NCBI GenBank assembly: GCA_030692055.1
Contig: JAUYCY010000037.1
Location: 1 to 28,108 of the forward strand
Direction: 5' to 3'
Source of the DNA: Candidatus Omnitrophota bacterium
Lineage (GTDB): Bacteria; Omnitrophota; Koll11; Duberdicusellales; 4484-171
Length of the DNA stretch: 28,108 nucleotides
Each line of letters begins with the position of its first letter. Within the stretch, counting starts at the first letter, position 1. A program made the translations under genes and the position numbers. The notes beneath the pieces are model-generated. The model was given only the letters and a program-made list of their open reading frames with translations, was not told the origin of the DNA and made no database searches. Positions 20,905-27,903 of the stretch are shown here, in pieces.

Positions 20905-23688
20905 TTATCTGCTTTCTTCAATGATTTTCTTTTCTTCTTCGGTTATGCTGTAAAGTTTATAGACTAACTCATCAATTTCTTTATCGGTTTTGTCTATTTG
21001 GTGCTGAATTTGTTCTTTTTCATTGCCTTGTGCAGCTTGGAGTTTTTTGCTTAAATCAAGCATTGTATCAGCTAAAGATACGAGATTGTCATAAGATTTT
21101 TTCTCCAAAGAATCAGAGAAATCAATTTTATGAATTGGAAGTTGTTGTAAATAGGTTGGTTTAATATTATAGTCTATGAAAGTTTTTGCAAAATAGAAAT
21201 TTATTAGTTTTGAATTGATGATGGCTATAATATATTTAAGAGTATAGGTGCTATTTTTGATTAATATATAAGAATAATTATTAAGAGGATAGTATAATCC
21301 TTTTTCATCTAAAGCCGCAATAATTCTTCGCGTAAGACTTAGTTTTCTTATGTATTGTATTATTATTTTTGGTATTTCTAGGGAAGAGGTGCGATAACCA
21401 GCTAGTTCTGACGACCACCATAAATATATGTTTTTCCAATTTATGGTATATCGCGAAAGTTCACCTGTCTTTAAAGTTTTTACTGTATGTAGCTTTGATT
21501 TCTTATTAGATAGATATTTTTGATTATTCCCAGTTTTTATACCATAAAGAACCTCACAGATTTCTGACAAAATTACCGAGTCTTGGCTACACTTTTCAAT
21601 AACTTTAATAACTTGTGGTGTTAATTGTAAGTTGATTGTTTTTCCTGGTTGTTCTAGCCACAAGTGTTGAGAAATGCGATTAATTAAAAATATATCTTTA
21701 AAGTTTTCAGCATTAACCTTGGTTGTTTTGGGTTTTTTGATGAGGCATGTTTTTTGCTTTTGATTTTGGGTCAAAAACAATAAAATTGGCACTATGTCTG
21801 GAGCATCTTTAAATATATATTTTGATAATTCGGAAATTTCATAAAAATTTGAATTTTTAAGTAAATATTCACGGATTCCTTTAGAATTTAAGACTGAAAG
21901 CCACGTATTAGGGGTTATAACTCCTAATAATCCTGTTTTATTTAGTAAACGAAAACCGCGCTCAATAAAAAATAAATGTGATTCTGCTTCTCCGCTTCGG
22001 TTTGTATAGTGCTCGTTTAAATATCTTTTTTCTGAAGACGTCAATAATGATCCCCATGGCGGATTTCCAATTACTACATCAAACCCGCCTTGTTTTTGCA
22101 TAATTTCGGAAAATTCTTTGTTCCAATCAAAGGGGTTTACCTTATACCAGTCATCGCCGAAATATTTTTTAAGCTCTAAGGTATCTCCGGAAATAAGCGA
22201 ATTACCGCAGCGGATATTTCTGTCTAACATCGGCAAAACCGCCCTGCCCGGAACAAGGCCGTGTTCGCCTTCAAGCATTTTAAGCATCAAGGATAGCTTA
22301 GTTACTTCGACCGCTTGCTCATCAATATCTACGCCGAAGATATGGTTACGTAAGATTTCGCTTTTTTCGTAAATGTTTAGGCGGCGCTGGTTGTCTTGGA
22401 GCTGTAAATCTAACTTTGTTTGGGTTACATCAGTTTGTTTTTGCTCTTTCTTTTGTTTTTGGTAATAATTTAGCATTTCTTCGTAAGCTTTGATAAGAAA
22501 GCTTCCGGAGCCGCAGGCAGGGTCAAGTATTCTTAGCTTTTTTACTTTATTGGGCCGCAATCCTTCTAAGAGTTTACCCACCGTATTTTTTACTATATAG
22601 TCAACAATATATTCAGGCGTGTAATAAACTCCGCCGGCCTTGCGCACATCAGGTTTTAATTCGTATTTTACGTAATGTTCGGTTAAACGTATGGTATAGC
22701 CCAAATATTGCTCATAGATATTGCCTAAAACTTCTAAGGGGATGACGTCAAATTGATAGGGGTTGTAAGTATCCAGGATGATGCTGCGCATTACTTTAAA
22801 ATCTATGGCTAAGTTATCTTGCCAGCCTTGATAATTAAACAGGTCGCTATTAAAGACAGTTTCGTAATGCTTAAATTTTTCGTTGAGAAAAACCATAGTA
22901 TTTATGCCTACGCCGTCGGTGTGCTCTTGGAAGGTTTCTCTCAAATGCCGCTGTTGGGTAAGCCCGCGGTCTTTGCAAAAACGCATAAAGATTATGCGGT
23001 CTAAGATTTTTTGGGTTATTTCTTTTAAGTAGTGGGTATTTTTTTCGGGGTCTACGGAATTAAAAAGCTTTGGGTTATTTTTGAAGATATCTTTAGCTAA
23101 TATTTCTCTCCATTTTTTTAGGTCATCAAGGATTGCCTTGTCAACCGGTAGCCTGTCTTTGGGTTTTACAAGAAGAAGCTTATCCAGCTCGCCTTTGGCT
23201 ACGGATTCTTTAGAAAGCAGCCATATTTTGTCGAAATGCTTTAGGTATTCATTCCAGCTTAAATCTAATTTAAGGCCTTTAAGGGGGTTTCTTACGTCGG
23301 GCTTTATGGTTACATCGAATAGCTTTATTCCTTCAAAATCAGTCAGCAGGACAAAAGGGACATCTTTACGGTTATAGCCGTAACGGACAGCTTGCTCTAT
23401 ATGCTTTTCGAGGTCTGCTTTTACTGGCTTTGTTTCTATGAAAGCTTTAATTTTCCCGTCAATTTTTAAACTGAAGTCTACGCGGCCCCTTGAAGTTTTT
23501 TCTTCAGGGCTTACTTCTTGCTGGTTGGTAATATCCCACCCTAAGGCATCTTTTAAAAATGGGAGGATGAAGGAGATTTTGGTCGCCTCTTCGTTATATT
23601 CTTTAGCGCGGCCGGAGGATAATTCTTTCTCAAACCTATCGATTAAAAGGGAAAGGTTCTCTTTAGCCTGCTGTTTGTTTAAACTCAT
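20905..23688 (-). CDS. Type IIG restriction-modification enzyme (Eco57I-like)
   Basis: 927 residues from ATG 23688; the frame runs further into tRNA-Leu, which is not coding. One chain carries both activities. The N-terminal PD-(D/E)XK nuclease has D71 and E85-T-K87 (GRVDFSLKIDGKIKAFIETK). The N6-adenine methyltransferase has GGVYYTPEYIVDYIV (about 352-366), motif I LDPACGSGSF (388-397) and catalytic motif IV NPPW (542-545). The C-terminal part, with YGIKTGNNQKYL, is a TaqI-like specificity domain, and the end is coiled coil. It should cut outside its recognition site and methylate one strand. It stands alone between two tRNA genes, a common site for acquired defence genes. The recognition sequence is unknown. 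Confidence 0.9.
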   Translation of the reverse strand: MSLNKQQAKENLSLLIDRFEKELSSGRAKEYNEEATKISFILPFLKDALGWDITNQQEVSPEEKTSRGRVDFSLKIDGKIKAFIETKPVKADLEKHIEQAVRYGYNRKDVPFVLLTDFEGIKLFDVTIKPDVRNPLKGLKLDLSWNEYLKHFDKIWLLSKESVAKGELDKLLLVKPKDRLPVDKAILDDLKKWREILAKDIFKNNPKLFNSVDPEKNTHYLKEITQKILDRIIFMRFCKDRGLTQQRHLRETFQEHTDGVGINTMVFLNEKFKHYETVFNSDLFNYQGWQDNLAIDFKVMRSIILDTYNPYQFDVIPLEVLGNIYEQYLGYTIRLTEHYVKYELKPDVRKAGGVYYTPEYIVDYIVKNTVGKLLEGLRPNKVKKLRILDPACGSGSFLIKAYEEMLNYYQKQKKEQKQTDVTQTKLDLQLQDNQRRLNIYEKSEILRNHIFGVDIDEQAVEVTKLSLMLKMLEGEHGLVPGRAVLPMLDRNIRCGNSLISGDTLELKKYFGDDWYKVNPFDWNKEFSEIMQKQGGFDVVIGNPPWGSLLTSSEKRYLNEHYTNRSGEAESHLFFIERGFRLLNKTGLLGVITPNTWLSVLNSKGIREYLLKNSNFYEISELSKYIFKDAPDIVPILLFLTQNQKQKTCLIKKPKTTKVNAENFKDIFLINRISQHLWLEQPGKTINLQLTPQVIKVIEKCSQDSVILSEICEVLYGIKTGNNQKYLSNKKSKLHTVKTLKTGELSRYTINWKNIYLWWSSELAGYRTSSLEIPKIIIQYIRKLSLTRRIIAALDEKGLYYPLNNYSYILIKNSTYTLKYIIAIINSKLINFYFAKTFIDYNIKPTYLQQLPIHKIDFSDSLEKKSYDNLVSLADTMLDLSKKLQAAQGNEKEQIQHQIDKTDKEIDELVYKLYSITEEEKKIIEESR

Positions 23689-23700
23689 TAGATAGTATTC

Positions 23701-23727
23701 TTTAAGGCCGTATTTTGCGGCCTTAAA
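23701..23727. repeat. Perfect 10-bp hairpin between tRNA-Leu and the R-M gene
   Basis: TTTAAGGCCG (23701-23710) pairs with CGGCCTTAAA (23718-23727) around TATTTTG. It lies 12 bp before the R-M start on the minus strand and 11 bp after the tRNA-Leu 3' end. It could end or process the tRNA transcript, or attenuate the R-M gene; no T-run follows on the minus strand. Confidence 0.6.
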
Positions 23728-23738
23728 AAGATAAAGAC

Positions 23739-23820
23739 TGCGCGGGGGGGGACTTGAACCCCCAAGGGTTACCCCATACGCTTCTGAGACGTATGTGTTT
23801 GCCAGTTTCACCACCCACGC
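23739..23820 (-). tRNA. tRNA-Leu (anticodon CAG)
   Basis: On the minus strand GCGTGGG (23820-23814) pairs with CCCGCGC, with discriminator A at 23739. The anticodon arm is TACGT-CTCAGAA-GCGTA (one wobble pair), giving CAG. A long variable arm and T loop GTTCAAGTC are present. CCA is not encoded, unlike the tRNA-Ser and tRNA-Pro genes here. Confidence 0.93.
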
Positions 23821-23952
23821 AAAAAATTATTTCTTAAATGTGCTTTTATTTTTGTTATTCGATTATACCAAATAAATATGGCATTAGGAAAGATTTTTTG
23901 CTTCTGTTTTTTCTGTACTCCGTACTCTATTTTTACGCTTTGCATTTAGCGC

Positions 23953-23992
23953 CCTGCCTGCCGCCTGCCTGTCGGCAGACAGAGCAGGCAGG
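23953..23992. repeat. GC-rich REP-like hairpin
   Basis: CCTGCCTG (23953-23960) pairs with CAGGCAGG (23985-23992); inside is CTGTC/GACAG around GGCA. It uses the same CCTGCCTG...CAGGCAGG core as 13095-13114. The rest of the gap 23821-24026 is featureless. Confidence 0.7.
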
Positions 23993-24026
23993 TATGCGCC
24001 ATGCGTTTTGGTCTACTTTATTATCT

Positions 24027-24054
24027 TTGTCAACTAAATATAGTATGTTATAAT
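24027..24054 (+). promoter_or_regulatory. Extended -10 promoter of the AEC transporter gene
   Basis: TTGTCA (24027-24032), a 16-bp spacer, TATAAT (24049-24054) preceded by TGT (extended -10). The ATG is 10 nt after the -10 box, so the transcript should be essentially leaderless. No Shine-Dalgarno sequence is present. Confidence 0.75.
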
Positions 24055-24064
24055 TTATAATACT

Positions 24065-25012
24065 ATGAATATCGTGGCGTTTGCGATTATAAAAATTACC
24101 ATTATTGCCCTGTTAGGCTATTATCTTTACAAAAAGAGCCTAATTGACGAAAAGATCCTTAATTTCTTAATCTTTTTTGTCATCAATTTTAGCGTACCTT
24201 TTTTAGCGTTTTCTCATATTATCGAAAATTTAAAAATCGCAATAAAACCGCCATTAGTAGTATTTATTCTTTCAAGCATAGCCATTTTTCTTGTAAGCTT
24301 CATCTTAGGTTTTATTTTTTCTTTTAAGAGAAACCACGAGTTTAAAAAAGAATTCATCAGCGTAGTGAGTTTCCAGAACTGTGGTTATCTGCCTCTTAAT
24401 CTTGCGCTTTTCCTTTTTCCGCCCCGCTTAAGAGACGATTTTATTATCTATACGTTTCTTTATATTTTAGGGTTTGACATAATTATGTGGTCAGTAGGTA
24501 GTTTCTTTATCTTTAGGAAAGAAGGAGAAAGATTCAGCCACAAATCGTTGTTAACGCCGCCTATAATTGCCACGCTTATAGCGCTTATTTTAGTTTATAC
24601 CAATACGGCAAAATTAGTTCCGCAGATAATTATATCTCCCCTGAGGATGGTTGGAGATACTAGTTTTGCCCTCTCGATGATAATTTTAGGTTGTTGGTTG
24701 GCAAAAACCGATATACGCGGATTTTATAGGAATCTGTTTTTGATTTTTGAAGCGAGTTTACTTAAGCTTATTCTTTTACCGCTTATTTTCGTTATTATTG
24801 TGCTAAAAATGGACATTTCGTCTCTTTTTGGTTTTTTTATTATTTTACAAGCATCTATGCCTTCGGCTGTATCATTGCCAATAGTAGCTAATTTACGAAA
24901 GGCTGATAGTGAGTTTATATCGCAGTGCGTGTTGTTTACGCATATATTTAGCATCATAACTGTTCCTGTATGGCTAGGGTTATATCTAAAATTTTCTCAC
25001 TTTTCTTTTTAG
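24065..25012 (+). CDS. AEC-family transporter (auxin efflux carrier / malate permease-like)
   Basis: 315 residues with about ten transmembrane segments in two five-helix halves. The N-terminus MNIVAFAIIKITIIALLGYY, the half-repeat VSFQNCGYLPLNLALFLFP and the C-terminal ILQASMPSAVSLPIVANLR are family hallmarks. AEC proteins export or import small organic anions. The substrate is unknown and there is no metabolic neighbour to suggest one. The TAG stop ends at 25012, directly against the terminal repeat of the GxxExxY cassette. Confidence 0.9.
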   Translation: MNIVAFAIIKITIIALLGYYLYKKSLIDEKILNFLIFFVINFSVPFLAFSHIIENLKIAIKPPLVVFILSSIAIFLVSFILGFIFSFKRNHEFKKEFISVVSFQNCGYLPLNLALFLFPPRLRDDFIIYTFLYILGFDIIMWSVGSFFIFRKEGERFSHKSLLTPPIIATLIALILVYTNTAKLVPQIIISPLRMVGDTSFALSMIILGCWLAKTDIRGFYRNLFLIFEASLLKLILLPLIFVIIVLKMDISSLFGFFIILQASMPSAVSLPIVANLRKADSEFISQCVLFTHIFSIITVPVWLGLYLKFSHFSF

Positions 25013-25501
25013 ACGCTAATTTATGCTAATAAAAAAACGCTAATGACCGCTAACAAAAGACTGGTAAATGATTTAGTTTATAAAGACTTAGCCTATAAAC
25101 TGGTGGGCTGTTTTTATAACGTTTATAATGAGCTCGGTCCGGGTTTTAAAGAATCAGTTTACCATAGAGCTTTAGCAATAGAATTTGATATTCAGGATAT
25201 TCCTTACGAAAAAGAAAAGAGGATCACCATAGAATATAAAGGTAAAAATGCGGGCTTATTATACACCAGATTTTGTAATTGATAGTAAAATTGTCGTAGA
25301 GATAAAAGCAGTGGATAATATGCCGAAATTATATGAAACGCAACTTTATTACTATTTGAAAGGAACAAATTACAGGTTAGGTTATGTAGTAAATTTTGGC
25401 TCTGAAAAATTAGATATACACCGAAGAGTATATGATAAAGCACGAAATTAGCGCTTTTCATTAGTAGAAATTGGCGTCTGCCTATTAGCGTGAATTAGCG
25501 T
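25013..25501. mobile_element. GxxExxY cassette with terminal inverted repeats
   Basis: Left end ACGCTAATTTATGCTAAT (25013-25030) and right end ATTAGCGTGAATTAGCGT (25484-25501) are near-perfect inverted repeats. Further ACGCTAATGACCGCTAA and TTAGCGC words lie inside. The roughly 490-bp unit carries only the GxxExxY gene and no transposase, so it would need help in trans if it moves. A third partial word (AATTAGCGTTT) sits just before smpB. Confidence 0.7.
25043..25451 (+). pseudogene. GxxExxY (PDDEXK_3) protein, frameshifted
   Basis: The N-terminal part reads LVNDLVYKDLAYKLVGCFYN then NELGPGFKESVYHRAL, containing the GxxExxY motif (GFKESVY) of this nuclease-fold family. It stays in frame to about 25246 (IEYKGK) and then continues in another frame as MRAYYTPDFVIDSKIVVEIK, the expected D...ExK catalytic part, to the stop at 25451. 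Removing one A from the A5 run at 25244-25248 restores a single protein of about 135 residues. It may be a dead gene, a sequencing error at the homopolymer, or frameshifting on the A-run. Biochemical function of the family is not established as far as I know. The start codon ATG 25043 lies in the cassette's repeat. Confidence 0.8.
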
Positions 25502-25502
25502 T

Positions 25503-25576
25503 TCTGCCTCATGCCTAAGGCAGATGTGCCTCGGGCGCAAGAGGCGGACCCGCCCATATACAACGAAATATCGTTG
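25503..25576. repeat. Three short hairpins upstream of smpB
   Basis: TCTGCC/GGCAGA (25503-25524), GCCTC/GAGGC (25528-25545) and CAACGA/TCGTTG around AATA (25561-25576), following the right end of the GxxExxY cassette. Confidence 0.6.
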
Positions 25577-25603
25577 GTAGAAAATTAGAGGTAATTAGCG
25601 TTT

Positions 25604-26065
25604 ATGAAAGTGATAGCGACAAATCGTAAAGCCCATAGAGACTATCAAGTTGTTGAAACTTATGAAGCGGGCATAGAACTTAAGGGTAATGAAGTGAAGT
25701 CGCTACGCACCAAAGGTTGTTCCGTTGAGGAGAGTTTTGGCCGTTTAGAGACAAATGAAGTATTTCTTTATAACTTGCATATATCTGAATATGAAAAGAG
25801 TTCTTATTTTAAGCCAAATCCTAAAAGAGCAAGAAAGCTGCTTCTACATCGCAAAGAAATAAATCGCTTAATTGGGCTTGTGGCCCGGCGCGGTTTCACC
25901 CTAATTCCCTTGAAGCTTTATTTTAATGATAAGGGCTTTGTAAAGGTGGAGATTGCTTTAGCTAAAGGCAAGGCAATCTATGACAAACGTAGAAAAATTA
26001 AAGAAAAAATTGTAGATAGAGAAGTGCAAAGAGAGCTGAAGAAATATAGCCGGCGTATTAAATGA
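25604..26065 (+). CDS. smpB: SsrA-binding protein SmpB
   Basis: 153 residues, the family's normal length. SmpB binds tmRNA and brings it to stalled ribosomes for trans-translation. The conserved core is complete: TNRKAHRDYQVVETYEAGIE then LKGNEVKSLR, the LYNLHISEYE strand, and HRKEINRLIG. The lysine/arginine-rich C-terminal tail is also present (KGKAIYDKRRKIKEKIVDRE). The ATG at 25604 follows GAGGTAATTAGCG, which may provide a weak Shine-Dalgarno sequence. No tmRNA gene is visible in the window. Confidence 0.95.
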   Translation: MKVIATNRKAHRDYQVVETYEAGIELKGNEVKSLRTKGCSVEESFGRLETNEVFLYNLHISEYEKSSYFKPNPKRARKLLLHRKEINRLIGLVARRGFTLIPLKLYFNDKGFVKVEIALAKGKAIYDKRRKIKEKIVDREVQRELKKYSRRIK

Positions 26066-26081
26066 AAAGTCAAATGAAGCA

Positions 26082-26266
26082 ATCCCGATATAATCGGGAT
26101 GTAGCTGACCCATTCGACTTCGCTCAGGGTCAGTCCTGAGTGTAATCGAAGGACTGAATTTGACCCCCCACCACTTTTTGTAGATGGTGGGGATAATAAA
26201 TATTTAGCAATGTTTGGAGTAGATACGTTTTGCTTTAGCTATTATTCCATTTTCGAAAAGTGGTGG
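26082..26266. repeat. Hairpin block between smpB and suhB
   Basis: Consecutive stems: ATCCCGAT/ATCGGGAT (26082-26100); CTGACCC/GGGTCAG with loop ATTCGACTTCGCTCA (26105-26133); CAGTCC/GGACTG with loop TGAGTGTAATCGAA (26131-26156); and a long one, CCACCACTTTT (26168-26178) with AAAAGTGGTGG (26256-26266), enclosing about 77 nt. The second and third belong to the TTCG/CTCA loop family and share CAG, so they cannot both form fully. Confidence 0.75.
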
Positions 26267-26274
26267 GAGGGTTC

Positions 26275-26333
26275 AATTCGACTAAATAATTTTTCTGCGC
26301 TTATCGCTTGAAAAATTGTAGTCTCATTGAAAT
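26275..26333 (+). repeat. AATTCRACT hairpin element, copy F1
   Basis: Begins AATTCGACTA and ends TAGTCTCATTGAAAT. GACTA (26280-26284) pairs with TAGTC (26319-26323) and AATTTTTC (26288-26295) with GAAAAATT (26310-26317). An inverted copy lies at 27171-27226 and a direct one at 27809-27864. It ends immediately before the suhB ATG. TAGTCT (26319-26324), 10 nt before the ATG, is a weak -10 candidate. Confidence 0.75.
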
Positions 26334-26334
26334 T

Positions 26335-27105
26335 ATGAGCGATATCGTTACCTTAGCAAAACAAATGGCACAAGAAGCAGGAGATTTCTTGTTAGAGAAT
26401 TTTGGCAATATAGCTAAGATTGAAAGTAAAGGCGATAGAAATCTCGCTACCAACTTAGACAAAGAAGCAGAAAAGATGATTGTAGATAAGGTTAAAGCAA
26501 AGTTTCCTAGCCACGGTATCCTTGCCGAAGAGGGTGGAGGCACTGGTTTAGACAGAGATTATATTTGGATAATTGACCCTCTTGATGGTACCCACAATTT
26601 TATTCGCGGCATAGATATTTTTGGAGTGTCTATAGGAGTTATGCATAAAGGTATATTTGTGGCAGGCGTTATTTATATGCCGGTTGAAAAAGAATTGTAC
26701 GTTGGCGAAAAAGGTAACGGGGCATATAAAAATGATAAAAAAATATCTGTATCTACAACGAATAACTTAAAAGACTGTTCTATTTCGTTTGATTCAAGTA
26801 TCAGATATTCTTCCGAGGTTATGCTTAAGACATTAGGCGATTTAGCTAAAGAAGTTTTTAACATAAGGATGCTTGGTTCTTCCGTAAGAGTTTTATCATA
26901 TGTGGCCGAAGGAAAGCTTGATTTCGCCGTAGAGTTTTACGATCGTCCCTGGGATTTTGCCGGGGGGGTGTGTATAATAGAGGAAGCCGGCGGCAAACTT
27001 ACCGATTTGAGAGGAAATCCCCTTACTCACAAGACAATAGGCTATATTGCTTCCAACGCAATCACTCACGATATTGTTCAAAAAATTGTCCTTGAGAAAT
27101 TATAA
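26335..27105 (+). CDS. suhB: Inositol-1-monophosphatase family protein (SuhB-like)
   Basis: 256 residues. Mg-dependent sugar/inositol phosphatase with all metal-site motifs: ILAEEGGG (first acidic pair), WIIDPLDGTHNFIRG (DPxDGT) and the C-terminal WDFAGGVCIIEEAGG (WDxAxG). The start at ATG 26335 (MSDIVTLAKQM) is preferred to an in-frame TTG at 26308 that lies in repeat F1. Substrate could be inositol phosphate or another sugar phosphate; SuhB also acts in rRNA antitermination in Escherichia coli, not testable here. Inverted F-type hairpins bracket the gene (26275-26333 and 27171-27226). Confidence 0.92.
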   Translation: MSDIVTLAKQMAQEAGDFLLENFGNIAKIESKGDRNLATNLDKEAEKMIVDKVKAKFPSHGILAEEGGGTGLDRDYIWIIDPLDGTHNFIRGIDIFGVSIGVMHKGIFVAGVIYMPVEKELYVGEKGNGAYKNDKKISVSTTNNLKDCSISFDSSIRYSSEVMLKTLGDLAKEVFNIRMLGSSVRVLSYVAEGKLDFAVEFYDRPWDFAGGVCIIEEAGGKLTDLRGNPLTHKTIGYIASNAITHDIVQKIVLEKL

Positions 27106-27115
27106 TTTCTTAAAT

Positions 27116-27136
27116 TAAAGGGAAAATCTCCCTTTA
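27116..27136 (+). terminator. Palindrome after suhB
   Basis: TAAAGGGA (27116-27123) pairs with TCCCTTTA (27129-27136) around AAATC. No T-run follows, so it is at best a weak terminator. Confidence 0.5.
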
Positions 27137-27170
27137 CAGCCCTATAAAACTGGGTATAATAAATTTGCTT

Positions 27171-27226
27171 TTCAATGAGACTGTAATTTTTCAAGCCGAA
27201 GGCGAGAAGAATTACATAGTCGAATT
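27171..27226 (-). repeat. AATTCRACT hairpin element, copy F2 (inverted)
   Basis: On the minus strand: AATTCGACTATGTAATTCTTC, loop, GAAAAATTACAGTCTCATTGAA (each within the family's pattern). The stem GTAATTTTTC (27183-27192) with GAAGAATTAC (27206-27215) and GACT/AGTC is intact. It faces copy F1 across suhB. Confidence 0.75.
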
Positions 27227-27227
27227 A

Positions 27228-27372
27228 ATCCTGAGCGATAACGAAGGATCTTATGAGGCACTTCGGATGGATGTCCTCAGTGCCGAAAAAAAATAAGAAG
27301 ACACTTCGGGCAAGTGCCCTCAGTGTTGATGAACAACAAGGAATAACTTTAAATGAAGGGCTTGTTCATCAA
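27228..27372. repeat. TTCG/CTCA hairpins and long stem upstream of tRNA-Pro
   Basis: ATCC/GGAT with loop TGAGCGATAACGAA (27228-27249); GGCAC/GTGCC with loop TTCG-N10-CTCA (27257-27284); ACAC/GTGT with loop TTCGGGCAAGTGCCCTCA, itself containing GGGC/GCCC (27301-27326); and TTGATGAACAA (27326-27336) with TTGTTCATCAA (27362-27372). There is no gene between suhB and tRNA-Pro. Confidence 0.75.
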
Positions 27373-27399
27373 ATAACCCCTATATGCTGACATTTTTTT

Positions 27400-27477
27400 C
27401 GGGGCGTGGCTCAGTCCGGCTAGAGCACTTGGTTTGGGACCAAGGAGTCGGTGGTTCAAATCCACTCGCCCCGACCA
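27400..27477 (+). tRNA. tRNA-Pro (anticodon UGG)
   Basis: CGGGGCG (27400-27406) pairs with CGCCCCG (27467-27473), then A and encoded CCA. D stem GCTC/GAGC. Anticodon arm CTTGG-TTTGGGA-CCAAG gives TGG. T arm GGTGG-TTCAAAT-CCACT with one G-U pair. All elements are standard. Confidence 0.96.
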
Positions 27478-27588
27478 ATTCTTTGGAACGTAAAGCGATT
27501 GAGCGGTCTAAGGCAGGGATATATTTTTGAAGGCGATTTTTGGAACAAATAATGCCCTTCGGGCTCTCGGCTTTGCCGAGATTTGTTA

Positions 27589-27882
27589 CAAATCCACTCG
27601 CCCCGACCAGCTTTTTACATTGGTGCTTGAGATACGAACAGGGGTGGTTTTTTAGTGTCAGGGCAGTATTTGGATGTAATAATTGTCCTTCGGATGCTTC
27701 GACTCGCGTCGAAGATTACATGCAAATCCACTCGCCCCGACCAGCTTTTTGGTAATAAATGTTAGGAAGGTCGGTGGTTCTCCCGATTTCGTTTCACTCA
27801 TCGGGATTAATTCAACTAAAGGCTTTTGGGCACTGCGCTTCAAAAACCTAAGTTTCATTGAAAAATCCACTCGCCCCGACCA
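27589..27882 (+). repeat. Tandem array of tRNA-Pro 3'-end copies with hairpin spacers
   Basis: The last 20-21 nt of tRNA-Pro including CCA recur exactly at 27589-27609, 27723-27743 and 27863-27882, giving unit lengths of 132, 134 and 139 bp. The first two spacers end with the same plan: TTTGGA, a 6-7 bp closing stem (AACAAAT/ATTTGTT or ATGTAAT/ATTACAT), a CCTTCGG-type hairpin and a second hairpin (CTCGGC/GCCGAG or CTTCGAC/GTCGAAG). The third has GTCGGTGGTTC (27769-27779), the 5' side of the tRNA T arm, then a TTCG/CTCA hairpin (27782-27805) and hairpin F3 (27809-27864) before AAATCCACT. Short open frames crossing the array are not genes. Confidence 0.85.
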
Positions 27883-27903
27883 TTCTAGGCGCTGTTGCGA
27901 AAC

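Noticed and set aside
27478..27540. Possible tRNA-Ser-like D-arm words (GAGCGGTCTAAGGC) after tRNA-Pro
   Set aside because: No acceptor, anticodon or T arm can be folded; the match is short and may be chance.
27589..27882. CRISPR array
   Set aside because: Repeats match a tRNA 3' end, spacers are over 100 bp and structured, and no cas gene is present.
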